From contig JACOEL010000017.1 in the NCBI GenBank assembly GCA_024998625.1, positions 42,916 to 106,915 on the forward strand: 64,000 nt of DNA. The letters run 5' to 3'. The position numbers and the translations under genes were made by a program. This DNA is from Nitrospira sp. GTDB lineage: Bacteria > Nitrospirota > Nitrospiria > Nitrospirales > Nitrospiraceae. Below are positions 33,964-44,631 of the stretch, piece by piece; position 1 is the first letter of the stretch, and the number at the start of each line of letters is the position of its first letter. The notes under the pieces were generated by a model. That model was given only the letters and a program-made list of their open reading frames with translations. It was not told where the DNA came from and did not search any database.

Positions 33964-35601
33964 ATGACTCACTCATCGCAGGACAAGACCGTGCCATCCT
34001 CCATTCCCGGGCTCGGTGTCATCATCATGGCGGCGGGACTCGGCAAGCGCATGAAGTCGGCGCTCGCCAAGGTGTTGCATCCGGTCGCGGGCCGGCCGAT
34101 GGTGCTGTACGTACTCGACATCGCCTGCGGGCTGGCGGAACAGGGTGTGGTGGTCGTGGTCGGCCACCAGGGGACGGAAGTCAGGAAGGTTGTTGAAGCG
34201 GTCGGCGGGCAGGTGGCCGTCGCGGAGCAGACGAAGCAGTTGGGGACCGGCCATGCGGTGCTGCAAGCGCGTCCGGTGTTTACCGGCGTCGCGCACCGCC
34301 GCCCAACCCGGTACCTGATTTTGAACGGCGATACGCCGTTGTTGACGGAATCGACGGTACGACAACTTCTCGCCATGCACGATGCGCAGGGCGCGGCCGT
34401 GACGCTGTTGACCGCGGTGCTTGACGATGCCTCCGGCTATGGGCGTGTGATCCGGCAGCGCCGCGATGAATGGCTGCAAGGCGCAGCGGATAACGTGGTG
34501 CAGAGCATTGTGGAGGACAAGGACGTGTCCAATGCCGAACGGGCCGTGCGAGAGATCAACGTCGGGACCTACGTCGTCGACGGCGAATTTCTCTTTCCGG
34601 CGCTCGATAAACTCGATCCCCGGAATGCCCAGGGCGAGTATTACCTGACGGACATCGTGCAGATGGCGATTCAGCAGGGACGCACGGTGTCGGCCTTGCG
34701 GCTGCGGGACATCGACGAGGGTCTCGGGATCAACAGTCGAGTGCAATTGGCGGAGGCTGAGGGCGTGATTCGCCGGCGGATTCGCGAACGATGGCTGGAG
34801 GCCGGTGTCACGATGCGGGATCCTGTCTCGACCTGGATCGACGCAGAGGTGATCATCGGCCGTGACACGGTGTTGTATCCGAATGTGACGCTCGAAGGCC
34901 GGACCGTGATCGGAGAGTCGGTGGTCGTGCATTCCGGGACCCGGATTACGGATTGCGCCATCGGCAACCGGGTGGAAATTCTGGATCACTGCATTCTGCG
35001 TGAGTCGCAGGTGGAGGAGGAGTGCCATCTCGGACCGTTCGTGCACCTGCGACCGGGTGTGATCGCGCGGCGCAAGGCGAAGGTCGGCAATTTCGTCGAG
35101 ATGAAAAAGACGGAGCTCGGCGAAGGGTCCAAGGCCAACCATCTGAGTTATCTCGGCGACGCCACGATCGGATCGGGAGTGAATATCGGCGCCGGAACCA
35201 TCACCTGTAATTACGACGGCTATAAGAAATTTCACACAGTAGTCGGAGACGGCGTGTTCATCGGCAGTGACGTCCAGCTCGTTGCGCCGGTGACGGTCGG
35301 GCAAGGTTCCATCATCGCCGCCGGCGCCACTGTAACGCAGGATGTGCCGGCGGATGCGTTGGTGATTGCCCGGGTTCCCCAGGTGACCCGCGAAGGCTGG
35401 GCAGCTCGACGGCGTGCGTTACAGAGCGGGCAGGTGCCCCCTCCGGTTCCCCCGTTGACGCGCGCAGTCCCTGTGAAGGCTGCAAAGTCTGCCAAGCTTG
35501 TCACGCGTGCGACGACTTCTACGCCTGCCAAGGCAACGACATCCGCAACGCGTACCGTGAATAAGAAGCAACCAGCGATTCAACGTTCAAAACGGAGGTA
35601 A
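33964..35601 (+). CDS. glmU: Bifunctional GlmU (GlcN-1-P acetyltransferase / GlcNAc-1-P uridylyltransferase)
   Basis: Makes UDP-GlcNAc for peptidoglycan, lipopolysaccharide and other glycans. The N-terminal uridylyltransferase has AAGLGKRMKSALAKVLHP and GTGHAVLQA. The C-terminal left-handed beta-helix with hexapeptide repeats includes NFVEMKK, NHLSYLGDA and GAGTITCNYDGYKKF. Start ATG 33964 with GGTGAAG upstream; a GTG at 33919 is possible. At 545 residues it is about 90 longer than E. coli GlmU; the extra is largely a C-terminal low-complexity tail rich in Lys, Arg, Thr, Ala and Pro. Directly followed by glmS, the enzyme supplying its pathway. Confidence 0.97.
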   Translation: MTHSSQDKTVPSSIPGLGVIIMAAGLGKRMKSALAKVLHPVAGRPMVLYVLDIACGLAEQGVVVVVGHQGTEVRKVVEAVGGQVAVAEQTKQLGTGHAVLQARPVFTGVAHRRPTRYLILNGDTPLLTESTVRQLLAMHDAQGAAVTLLTAVLDDASGYGRVIRQRRDEWLQGAADNVVQSIVEDKDVSNAERAVREINVGTYVVDGEFLFPALDKLDPRNAQGEYYLTDIVQMAIQQGRTVSALRLRDIDEGLGINSRVQLAEAEGVIRRRIRERWLEAGVTMRDPVSTWIDAEVIIGRDTVLYPNVTLEGRTVIGESVVVHSGTRITDCAIGNRVEILDHCILRESQVEEECHLGPFVHLRPGVIARRKAKVGNFVEMKKTELGEGSKANHLSYLGDATIGSGVNIGAGTITCNYDGYKKFHTVVGDGVFIGSDVQLVAPVTVGQGSIIAAGATVTQDVPADALVIARVPQVTREGWAARRRALQSGQVPPPVPPLTRAVPVKAAKSAKLVTRATTSTPAKATTSATRTVNKKQPAIQRSKRR

Positions 35602-35610
35602 CGGCGACCT

Positions 35611-37443
35611 ATGTGTGGCATCGTTGGCTACGTGGGAAATCAGGACGCAGTACCAATTTTGTTGAACGGGTTGTCGAAGCTGGAATATCGCGGGTACGAC
35701 TCGGCCGGCGTGGCGATTCAGCGCGGGGAAAAGATCGAAATTCGCCGCAGCGTCGGCAAGCTGGTCAATCTCCAAAAGTCTCTGGAGCAGAAGGCTATCG
35801 GCGGGATGTGCGGCATCGGGCATACGCGTTGGGCGACGCACGGCAAGCCCTCCGAGCAGAACGCCCACCCGCACCGCTCCGAGAGTTGTGTTCTCGTGCA
35901 CAACGGCATCATCGAAAACTACGTCGAGCTGAAGCAGCGTCTGCTCAAAGACGGCTACAAGTTTCAGTCTGAAACCGACACGGAAGTCGTGGCACACTTG
36001 ATCGATACACACATGAAGAAAAGCAAGTTACATCTGGCGGATGCGGTGCGCGCGACGGCGAAGGAGATTCGGGGGAGTTATGCCATCGCGGTGATTTCGG
36101 AGCGGGAGCCCGGCCTGCTGGTCGCGGCCCGATCCGGCTGCCCGCTGGTGATCGGGCGTACGGCTGATGCCTCGTTCGTCGGTTCGGATGTGATGGCGAT
36201 GTTGTCCCATACCAGAGACGTGACGTTTCTCGACGAAGGCGACGTGGTCGAGGTCACGGCCGGAGCGGTGACGTTTACGGATCTCGACGGCCGGGCCGTC
36301 ACGCGCAAGAAGACGAAGGTGACGTGGGATGCCTCCGCCGCTGAGAAGAGCGGCTATCCCCACTTCATGCTGAAGGAAATTCACGAACAGCCGCAGACGA
36401 TTCTGGATACCATCCGGGGCCGCTATTCCTATGAGAGCGGCGAGGCCGATCTTCCGGATATCGGATTGACGCCGAAACAGTTCGCCGAAGTCGGGCGCAT
36501 TTGGATCGTGGCCTGCGGCACCAGTTGGCATGCCGGCCTCGTCGGGAAGTATCTGCTCGAAGAGATGGTCCGCACGCCGGTGCAGGTCGATATCGGGAGC
36601 GAGTTCCGGTATCGCGACCCGCTGATTGAAAAGAATGACCTGTTCATCACGATCTCGCAGTCGGGTGAAACCGCCGATACGCTGGCTGCGGCGCGGGAAG
36701 CGAAGCAAAAAGGGGCGCGTGTCGTGTCGATCGTCAATGTGGTGGGCAGCACCCTGGCCCGCGAGTCCGACGGGGTGCTCTATACGCATTGTGGTCCTGA
36801 AATCGGCGTCGCTTCGACGAAGGCATTTACCAGTCAGTTAGCGGCCCTCTATATGCTGGCCTTGCATCTCGGCCGGGTGCGGGGTGTCCTGAGTGTGGCG
36901 GATGGGAAGGCCTGGCTCGATCGTCTGGTCACGTTGCCGGCGTTGGTGAAGCATGTGCTCGGCCGGGAAGCGGAGATTCTGGCGATCGCGAAACGCTATT
37001 ACAAGAAACCGGATTTCTTGTTTCTGGCGCGCGGGATCAATTTTCCCATCGCGCTCGAGGGGGCGCTCAAGCTCAAGGAGATTTCATATATTCATGCGGA
37101 GGGCTATGCCGCAGGAGAGATGAAGCACGGGCCGATCGCACTCATCGACAAGGACATGCCGGTGGTGGTGTTGGCCCCCCGGGACCGGCTCTATGAGAAG
37201 ACCGTCAGCAACCTCATGGAGGTGAAAGCGCGACGGGCCCCGGTGATTGCGTTCGTGGCGGAAGGCGAGCGTGAATTGGGCAAGACTGCCGACGCGGTCT
37301 TTACCATTCCCGACGTGCATCCGTTGCTGTCGCCCATTCTCTTTACGATCCCGCTGCAGTTGCTGGCCTATCACATTGCGGTCTTGCGTGGAGAGGATGT
37401 GGATCAGCCGCGGAATCTAGCCAAGAGTGTGACGGTAGAATAG
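35611..37443 (+). CDS. glmS: Glutamine--fructose-6-phosphate aminotransferase
   Basis: 610 residues. N-terminal glutaminase domain with the nucleophile Cys2 (MCGIVGYVG) and GHTRWATHG. Two SIS isomerase domains follow (ACGTSWHAGLVGKY, SQSGETADTLAA; LFLARGINFPIALEGALKLKEISYIHAEGYAAGEMKHGPIAL in segments), and the C-terminus ends AKSVTVE, as is typical. Produces glucosamine-6-phosphate, the entry to UDP-GlcNAc. Nine bases after glmU and surely co-transcribed with it. Confidence 0.97.
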   Translation: MCGIVGYVGNQDAVPILLNGLSKLEYRGYDSAGVAIQRGEKIEIRRSVGKLVNLQKSLEQKAIGGMCGIGHTRWATHGKPSEQNAHPHRSESCVLVHNGIIENYVELKQRLLKDGYKFQSETDTEVVAHLIDTHMKKSKLHLADAVRATAKEIRGSYAIAVISEREPGLLVAARSGCPLVIGRTADASFVGSDVMAMLSHTRDVTFLDEGDVVEVTAGAVTFTDLDGRAVTRKKTKVTWDASAAEKSGYPHFMLKEIHEQPQTILDTIRGRYSYESGEADLPDIGLTPKQFAEVGRIWIVACGTSWHAGLVGKYLLEEMVRTPVQVDIGSEFRYRDPLIEKNDLFITISQSGETADTLAAAREAKQKGARVVSIVNVVGSTLARESDGVLYTHCGPEIGVASTKAFTSQLAALYMLALHLGRVRGVLSVADGKAWLDRLVTLPALVKHVLGREAEILAIAKRYYKKPDFLFLARGINFPIALEGALKLKEISYIHAEGYAAGEMKHGPIALIDKDMPVVVLAPRDRLYEKTVSNLMEVKARRAPVIAFVAEGERELGKTADAVFTIPDVHPLLSPILFTIPLQLLAYHIAVLRGEDVDQPRNLAKSVTVE

Positions 37444-37445
37444 TC

Positions 37446-37643
37446 GGATGTTGAACATGGCTTCCCACTGCGTTCTCGGTCGCCCGGCCTCCTGCGACGT
37501 ATAAGTGGTAAAACGGGACTACTGGTGGGGTCTATCCGTTCGCAAGAGTATATGTGGCCGCGAACGGGTCAAACGAAGTTTGGTATGTACTTCCTCGTCG
37601 CCGAGCTTCCTGCGGCCTTGTTGGAAGACCATGTTGAACATCC
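37446..37643. repeat. Inverted-repeat pair in the glmS-gatC gap
   Basis: GGATGTTGAACATGG (37446-37460) and CCATGTTGAACATCC (37629-37643) are inverted repeats with one mismatch, bounding about 200 bases. Inside is a perfect 8-bp stem, CCGTTCGC (37536-37543) with GCGAACGG (37560-37567). No gene is seen in this gap. It resembles a paired REP-type intergenic element; family identity is a guess. Confidence 0.5.
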
Positions 37644-37664
37644 TTACAGAACTGGGAGTATGAG

Positions 37665-37958
37665 ATGGAGATCACGAAGCAGGAAGTTGAGAAGGTGGCC
37701 AAGTTGGCGCGGTTGGCGCTGACCGAGGCCGAGACCACGGCCTTTTCGCAGCAGTTGAATCAGATCGTGGCTTATGTGCAGAAGTTGAAATCGTTTTCCA
37801 CGGAGGGCGTGGAGCCGACGTCGACCGTGCCGGGACAGAGTAACGTCTTTCGTCCGGACCAGGTGCAGGCGTCGCTGTCCGCCGAGCAAGCGTTGAGCAA
37901 TGCTCCCGATGCGGAGGCGCAGTGTTTCCGGGTTCCGAAAATCATCCAAGAATCCTAA
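37665..37958 (+). CDS. gatC: Asp/Glu-tRNA(Asn/Gln) amidotransferase subunit C
   Basis: 97 residues, normal for GatC, beginning MEITKQEVEKVAKLARLALT with the helical N-terminus and the extended C-terminal segment (FRPDQVQASL, then LSNAPDAEAQCFRVPKII) that wraps around GatA. It stabilises the GatCAB complex, which converts Glu-tRNA(Gln) and/or Asp-tRNA(Asn) to the amide forms. GGGAGTATGAG precedes the ATG. gatA follows after panD. Confidence 0.95.
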   Translation: MEITKQEVEKVAKLARLALTEAETTAFSQQLNQIVAYVQKLKSFSTEGVEPTSTVPGQSNVFRPDQVQASLSAEQALSNAPDAEAQCFRVPKIIQES

Positions 37959-37983
37959 GCGATCGAAGGAGCATCAGCCGACT

Positions 37984-38349
37984 ATGTTTCGACAAATGTT
38001 GCGGGCAAAGATACATCGAGCGACGGTGACCGAGGCCTGTCTGGAATATGAAGGCAGCCTCACGGTGGACGAAGATTTGTTAGACGCGGCGGGTATTCTG
38101 CCCTATGAAGCGATCGTCTGTTCCAATCTCAACAACGGCGAACGGTTCATGACCTATGCGATGAAGGGAAAGCGCGGACGAGGGGAGATCGTGCTGAACG
38201 GGCCGACCGCCCGCAAGGCGGCGGTGGGGGATCAGATTATTATTTTCTGCTACGAGTACTATAGCGATGAAGAGATCAAGCGGCATAAGCCGAAGATCAT
38301 CCAGGTCGATGGCAAAAACCGTATCACTCGCAAGGCTGTGAAACGCTGA
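37984..38349 (+). CDS. panD: Aspartate 1-decarboxylase
   Basis: 121 residues from [18 protein letters not shown]. Makes beta-alanine for pantothenate and CoA. The self-cleavage site that yields the pyruvoyl cofactor is conserved as YEGS (Gly24-Ser25), and NGERFMTYA and NGPTARKA are family blocks. The open frame extends upstream to 37900 inside gatC, but the family start is 37984. Its stop overlaps the gatA start (TGATG), so it sits within the gat operon between gatC and gatA, an uncommon insertion. Confidence 0.96.
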   Translation: MFRQMLRAKIHRATVTEACLEYEGSLTVDEDLLDAAGILPYEAIVCSNLNNGERFMTYAMKGKRGRGEIVLNGPTARKAAVGDQIIIFCYEYYSDEEIKRHKPKIIQVDGKNRITRKAVKR

Positions 38350-39824
38350 TGGCACTGACGTTGCTGCATAAACTCACGCTGTCGGAATTGCAGCGGAAGT
38401 TCACGGCCGGGGATGTCACGGCGACGGAGATCGTCCGCGCTTACTTCCTGCGGGTGACGCAGGTCGAGCCGAAGGTGAACGCCTATCTCACGCAGTGCAA
38501 GGAAGCGGCCCTCGCGCAGGCGGAGCGTCTCGACCAGGCCTTGAAGGGGTGGCGGAAAACCACGCCGATGATGGCCATGCCCCTGGCGGTGAAGGACAAT
38601 ATTTGTACGGAAGGCGTGCGGACGACCTGTGCCTCCCGGATGCTCGACACCTTCGTGCCGCCCTATGACGCGACCGTGGTCGCCAAGTTGCGGGCACAAA
38701 ACTATCTCCTGCTCGGCAAGACCAATTTGGATGAGTTTGCAATGGGGTCGTCCACCGAGAATTCGGCGTTCGGCGCCAGCCGCAATCCCTGGAACATTCA
38801 GACTGTTCCCGGAGGTTCGAGCGGCGGGTCTGCGGTGGCTGTGGCGGCTGATGAATGTGTCGCAGCGCTGGGGTCCGACACCGGTGGTTCCATTCGTCAG
38901 CCTGCAGCCTTCTGCGGCGTGGTGGGCTTGAAACCGACCTATGGCCGTGTGTCCCGATATGGATTGGTGGCCTTTGCCTCCTCGCTGGATCAAATCGGTC
39001 CGATCACCAAGGATGTGACGGATGCGGCCATTCTCTTAGGCGCCATTGCGGGTCACGATCCGCGCGACTCGACGTCGGCGAACGTGCCGGTTCCGGACTA
39101 TCTCAAGGCGCTCAAACGGAAAGATCTCAAACGGCTGAAGGTGGGGGTGCCCGCCGAGTATTTTGCCGACGGGCTCGATCCGGAAGTGGAGCAGGCGGTG
39201 CGTACGGCTATCGAAGGCCTGCGGGAACTCGGGGCAGACATCCGCGAGATCAAACTGCCGACCACCGATGCGGCCGTCGCGACCTACTATGTCATCGCGA
39301 CCGCCGAGGCCAGCTCGAACCTGGCACGATACGATGGCGTGAAGTTCGGCTTGCGGGCAGCGGAGAGCAAAGATCTCCTGGACATGTACCTGAAGACCAG
39401 AGCGGAAGGATTCGGCCCGGAGGTCAAGCGCCGGATCATGCTGGGGACCTATGTGCTGAGCGCAGGCTACTATGACGCGTACTACGGGAAGGCGCAGGCG
39501 GTCAGGACGCTGATCCGGCAGGAATTCGAGGCGGCCTTCCAGGCGGTTGATCTGATCGTGACCCCCGTGACCCCGACCACCGCGTTCAAGTTCGGGGAGA
39601 AGGCTCAGGATCCGTTGCAGATGTATTTGTCCGACATCTACACGATCTCGGCGAATCTGGCCGGGGTACCTGCCATTGCGCTCCCCTGTGGATTCAGCAA
39701 GGCGGGATTGCCGATCGGCTTTCAGTTGATCGGCCGGCCGTTTGAAGAAGAGACCCTGTTGCGAGGGGCGCATGCCTACGAGCAGGCAACGAACTGGCGG
39801 GCAAAACGGCCGGCGATTCGGTGA
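38349..39824 (+). CDS. gatA: Asp/Glu-tRNA(Asn/Gln) amidotransferase subunit A
   Basis: 491-residue amidase-signature enzyme that hydrolyses glutamine and passes ammonia to GatB. The catalytic Lys region (MPLAVKDNI), the Ser-cis-Ser-Lys element in [13 protein letters not shown] and the nucleophile region [16 protein letters not shown] are intact. Overlaps panD by one base and is followed by two small membrane-associated genes before gatB. Confidence 0.97.
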   Translation: MALTLLHKLTLSELQRKFTAGDVTATEIVRAYFLRVTQVEPKVNAYLTQCKEAALAQAERLDQALKGWRKTTPMMAMPLAVKDNICTEGVRTTCASRMLDTFVPPYDATVVAKLRAQNYLLLGKTNLDEFAMGSSTENSAFGASRNPWNIQTVPGGSSGGSAVAVAADECVAALGSDTGGSIRQPAAFCGVVGLKPTYGRVSRYGLVAFASSLDQIGPITKDVTDAAILLGAIAGHDPRDSTSANVPVPDYLKALKRKDLKRLKVGVPAEYFADGLDPEVEQAVRTAIEGLRELGADIREIKLPTTDAAVATYYVIATAEASSNLARYDGVKFGLRAAESKDLLDMYLKTRAEGFGPEVKRRIMLGTYVLSAGYYDAYYGKAQAVRTLIRQEFEAAFQAVDLIVTPVTPTTAFKFGEKAQDPLQMYLSDIYTISANLAGVPAIALPCGFSKAGLPIGFQLIGRPFEEETLLRGAHAYEQATNWRAKRPAIR

Positions 39825-39842
39825 GCCTGACAAGGAGGCCCT

Positions 39843-40244
39843 ATGATTGTTGATGTCGCCGCGATTCTGGTCGCCATTGCCTTTGCGGTGCTCGTGGGCT
39901 ACCTCGTGCCGCTCTTGATTCAAATACGCAAGATGGTCGCCGAATCGGAGCAGCTGGTGACGAAGTTAAACGTCGAGTTGCCGACGCTGATTAGCGAATT
40001 GCGCACGATGAGTCAGAATCTGAATGATGTGACCGAGCAGGCGCGTGGCGGGGTTGAACATGCGGCTGTCCTGCTGCATGCCGTAGGAGAGGTCGGCGAA
40101 TCGGTCAATCAGGTACATAGTCTGGTGCGGGGCTCCGGCGGTTCGTTGTTGGCCAATGTGGCCAGTGTGGTGGCGGGGTTTCGCGCGGCGAAGCAGGTGG
40201 TGGCGGAACGTTTCAAAGAGGGAGGGCGTCACAATGGCGGATAA
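39843..40244 (+). CDS. DUF948-like membrane-associated protein
   Basis: 133 residues: one N-terminal membrane helix (IVDVAAILVAIAFAVLVGYLV) followed by a helical region (MSQNLNDVTEQARGGVEHAA), the DUF948 layout. Its role is unknown; members are often found next to YtxH-like proteins, as here, with a 10-base overlap into the next gene. TGACAAGGAGGCCC precedes the ATG, a strong ribosome site. Confidence 0.8.
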   Translation: MIVDVAAILVAIAFAVLVGYLVPLLIQIRKMVAESEQLVTKLNVELPTLISELRTMSQNLNDVTEQARGGVEHAAVLLHAVGEVGESVNQVHSLVRGSGGSLLANVASVVAGFRAAKQVVAERFKEGGRHNGG

Positions 40245-40554
40245 TCAAGGTCCATCGTCGGCAGCGGTATTGTTGGGCTTCCTGAGTGGAGCGGCATTGG
40301 GTGCGGTGACAGCCATCTTGTTGGCGCCGCGAACCGGACAGGAATCACGCGAGATGCTGCGTGGTTATGCCCGGCGCGCGGAGGACGGGTTGCGGGATTT
40401 GGTCGGCGAAGCGGGCGAGCGGTTTGAAGGGGCGGTCGAAGAAGGTCGCGACTTCATTGAATCGAAAAAAACTGTGTTGCGCGATGCGTTCGATGCCGGG
40501 CGGGAGGCGATGCGTCGGGAGCGTGAGCATTTCACGAAGGGGGAGCAGAGCTGA
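40234..40554 (+). CDS. YtxH-like protein
   Basis: 106 residues from [19 protein letters not shown]. One glycine-rich membrane helix ([23 protein letters not shown]) followed by a charged amphipathic helical tail, the YtxH pattern. The ATG at 40234 lies inside the DUF948-like gene, so the two are probably coupled. The function of this family is not established; it has been linked to stress in Bacillus. Confidence 0.8.
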   Translation: MADNQGPSSAAVLLGFLSGAALGAVTAILLAPRTGQESREMLRGYARRAEDGLRDLVGEAGERFEGAVEEGRDFIESKKTVLRDAFDAGREAMRREREHFTKGEQS

Positions 40555-40556
40555 GC

Positions 40557-41984
40557 GTGGCATACGAAGTCGTTATCGGCGTGGAAGTGCATGCGCAGCT
40601 GCGCACGCAGTCGAAATTGTTTTGTGCCTGCGGCACGACCTTCGGTCTCACGGCGAATTCGCAGACTTGTCCGGTCTGTTTGGGGTTGCCAGGGACGTTA
40701 CCGGTCATCAACGAGAAGGCCGTGGAGATGGCGGTGCGCGCCGGGTTGGCGATGAACGGCACGATCGGGGTGCGGAATCGCTTCGCGCGCAAAAACTATT
40801 TTTACCCGGACCTGCCGAAGGGGTATCAGATTTCGCAATACGAAGCGCCGATTTGTGAACACGGTTGGATTGAAATTGCAGCCGGCGGCAGTCGAAAGCG
40901 TGTGCGAATCCGGCGCGCGCATTTGGAAGAAGACGCCGGAAAGAATCTGCATGAGGCCGGCATCGGGATGAGCCTCGTGGATCTGAATCGCGCCGGGACG
41001 CCCCTGTTAGAAATTGTGACCGAACCGGACTTGAGCTCTTCTGAAGAGGTGGTGGCGTACCTCAAGGCGCTGCGCGACCTCTTGATGTATCTCGATGTCT
41101 GTGACGGAAACATGGAAGAGGGGAGTTTTCGCTGCGAACCGAATCTGTCCCTGCGGCCGGCCGGCCAGACTACCTTCGGGACTAAAGTCGAGTTGAAGAA
41201 CATCAACTCGTTCAAGTTCGTGAAGGATGCCGTTGATTACGAAATCAAGCGGCAAACCAAGGTGCTCAACGAGGGCGGGAAGATTTATCAGGAAACCAGG
41301 CTCTGGAATCACGAGCGTGGGGAAACCGCTGTGATGCGCAGCAAGGAAGAGGCGCATGACTATCGCTATTTTCCAGACCCTGACTTGGTTCCGATGGAGA
41401 TTTCGTCCGAATGGATCGAGCAGCTGCGCGAGGGACTGCCGGAACTGGCCTCGACCAAGCAACAGCGCTTTATCACGGAGTACGGCCTGCCTGAGTATGA
41501 TGCGGGCATTCTGACGTCGAGCAAAGCTCTGGCGGTGTATTTCGAAGCCTGCGTGAAGCTGTACTCGCAGCCCAAGACGGTGAGTAATTGGGTGATGGGC
41601 GAATTGCTGCGTGAATTGAACAACTCCGGGATTGAAGCGGACGCTTCTCCGGTGACGCCTGAACGGCTGGTCGAGCTGTTGACCCTAGTGGATCAAGGGG
41701 TGATCAGCCTCAAGGTGGCGCGAGAGATGTTCCCTGACGTCTATGCATCGGGAAGGGCACCGGCCCAAATCGTTCAGGAAAAGGGACTGACGCAGGTCTC
41801 CGATGAAGGTGCCTTGGCGACGATGATTGATGGAGTCTTGAAGAAAAATCCTGCCCAGGTCGGGCAATTTAAGGAAGGCAAGCAGCAGGTGTTGGGGTTC
41901 CTCGTCGGACAGGTGATGAAGGCGTCGGGCGGCAAGGCCAATCCCGGGAAGGTGAATGAGCTGTTGAAGAAGGCGTTGGCCTGA
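40557..41984 (+). CDS. gatB: Asp/Glu-tRNA(Asn/Gln) amidotransferase subunit B
   Basis: 475 residues starting at GTG ([15 protein letters not shown]). Kinase/transamidase domain with a Cys-rich zinc site (CACGTTF and CPVCLGLPG) and family blocks [17 protein letters not shown] and [12 protein letters not shown], then a helical middle domain and a C-terminal YqeY-like domain ([17 protein letters not shown]) that contacts tRNA. Two bases after the YtxH-like stop, completing the GatCAB set. Confidence 0.97.
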   Translation: MAYEVVIGVEVHAQLRTQSKLFCACGTTFGLTANSQTCPVCLGLPGTLPVINEKAVEMAVRAGLAMNGTIGVRNRFARKNYFYPDLPKGYQISQYEAPICEHGWIEIAAGGSRKRVRIRRAHLEEDAGKNLHEAGIGMSLVDLNRAGTPLLEIVTEPDLSSSEEVVAYLKALRDLLMYLDVCDGNMEEGSFRCEPNLSLRPAGQTTFGTKVELKNINSFKFVKDAVDYEIKRQTKVLNEGGKIYQETRLWNHERGETAVMRSKEEAHDYRYFPDPDLVPMEISSEWIEQLREGLPELASTKQQRFITEYGLPEYDAGILTSSKALAVYFEACVKLYSQPKTVSNWVMGELLRELNNSGIEADASPVTPERLVELLTLVDQGVISLKVAREMFPDVYASGRAPAQIVQEKGLTQVSDEGALATMIDGVLKKNPAQVGQFKEGKQQVLGFLVGQVMKASGGKANPGKVNELLKKALA

Positions 41985-42074
41985 GGCTGGCGTCCGGTGG
42001 TCGCCGCGTCACGCATGGCGACGTGGTGGTCGGTGAGCGATCAGGGAGACGGCAGTGTTGATGGTTCAGTGTGA

Positions 42075-43382
<1,308 letters not shown>

Positions 43383-43384
43383 TT

Positions 43385-43750
43385 GTGATGATGATCAAGC
43401 CGAACCGGGGTCGCGACTGGTTGGATTGGCAACGGAAGATCTGCTTTGTCGGCAAGTGGGTGGGGCTCGGAGCGCTGTTCCTCATGATGGGGACCCTGTT
43501 GTTCGGCGAGATGGGGATTTCGCGGTACTTGCATTTGCGTGACCATGCGGAGCAGCTTGATCAGGAGCTGGCCGAGCTTCAGCGGTTGAACGGCGAATTG
43601 CGCACGGATCTGGATCGCGTGCAATACGATCCGACTCGCATCGAAGAGCTGGCCCGGGAGCGGTTAGGATATGTGCGGAAAGGAGAGACTGTGTATCAAC
43701 TGGCTCCGATTGGAGAGAAGGAACGGTTTCCCACGGTGAGGACACCATGA
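43385..43750 (+). CDS. ftsB: FtsB/DivIC-like septum formation initiator
   Basis: 121 residues: one membrane helix (WVGLGALFLMMGTLLFG) then a leucine-zipper-like coiled coil (LDQELAELQRLNGELRTDL) and the family end YDPTRIEELARERLGYVRKGETVY. Bitopic protein of the divisome, expected to pair with FtsL and FtsQ. Start could be GTG 43385 or ATG 43388/43391. Overlaps era by four bases. Confidence 0.88.
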   Translation: MMMIKPNRGRDWLDWQRKICFVGKWVGLGALFLMMGTLLFGEMGISRYLHLRDHAEQLDQELAELQRLNGELRTDLDRVQYDPTRIEELARERLGYVRKGETVYQLAPIGEKERFPTVRTP

Positions 43751-44631
43751 AGTTTGGAAGTGTGGCCATCATCGGACGGTCGAATGTCGGGAAATCGACG
43801 CTCCTCAATCGTCTGCTGAAAGAAAAAATCGCCATTGTCTCCGACAAGCCGCAGACCACCAGGACGCGGATTCTTGGTGTGGCGCATGTTGAGGGCGCTC
43901 AAATTGTGTTTCTCGATACGCCCGGGTTTCACGAGCCGCATCACTTGTTGAACCGCCGCATGGTGCGCACGACACTGGATACCTTCGACGATGCCGATGT
44001 GCTGTACGTGGTGGTCGAAGCCACTGCTCAGCCAGGCCCTGGTGATTTCGCTGTGATCGAACATGTGAAGCAGGCGGTTGCCAAGCAGGCGCGGCCGGTC
44101 GTGTTAGTGATCAATAAAGTCGACCTGGTGAATAAATCGCGATTGCTTCCGCTGATGGAGCAGTATCTGCGGATTTTCCCGTGGACGGAAATCGTTCCGG
44201 TCTCGGCGGAAACCGCGGACAATGTGGATCGCCTGTTGTCGGTGACGGTGTCGCTCCTGGAGGAAGGGGAGGCGACGTTCGGCGACGATGTGGTCACTGA
44301 TCAATCGATGCGCACTCTCGCGGCGGAACTGATCCGGGAGAAAATTCTGCAGCAGACCTACGAAGAGGTGCCTCACTCAGTGGCGGTCGAGATCGAGGAA
44401 TTTATCGAGACCAAGAAATTGACCAAGATCGCCGCCGTGGTGCTGGTCGAGAAAGAGTCGCAAAAAGGTATTCTGATCGGCAAACACGGCGAACGTCTCA
44501 AGCTGGTGGGGACGGCGGCCCGGGAAGATATGGAACGTCTGTTCGGAATGAAGGTCTTTTTGAAGGTCTGGGTCAAAGTGCGCGAATCGTGGCGGGAAGA
44601 CGAACAAACGCTTGCGGAGTTGGGTTATTAA
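43747..44631 (+). CDS. era: GTPase Era
   Basis: 294 residues. Ras-like G domain with GRSNVGKST, DTPGFHEPHH, NKVD and SAE, then a C-terminal KH domain with IGKHGERLKLVG that binds the 3' end of 16S rRNA. Needed for 30S subunit maturation. Starts inside ftsB and ends inside mgtE, part of the same run. Confidence 0.97.
   Translation: MKFGSVAIIGRSNVGKSTLLNRLLKEKIAIVSDKPQTTRTRILGVAHVEGAQIVFLDTPGFHEPHHLLNRRMVRTTLDTFDDADVLYVVVEATAQPGPGDFAVIEHVKQAVAKQARPVVLVINKVDLVNKSRLLPLMEQYLRIFPWTEIVPVSAETADNVDRLLSVTVSLLEEGEATFGDDVVTDQSMRTLAAELIREKILQQTYEEVPHSVAVEIEEFIETKKLTKIAAVVLVEKESQKGILIGKHGERLKLVGTAAREDMERLFGMKVFLKVWVKVRESWREDEQTLAELGY

Noticed and set aside
33973..35304. 443-codon open frame on the minus strand
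   Set aside because: Antisense to glmU, which is certain; composition His/Arg-rich without motif.
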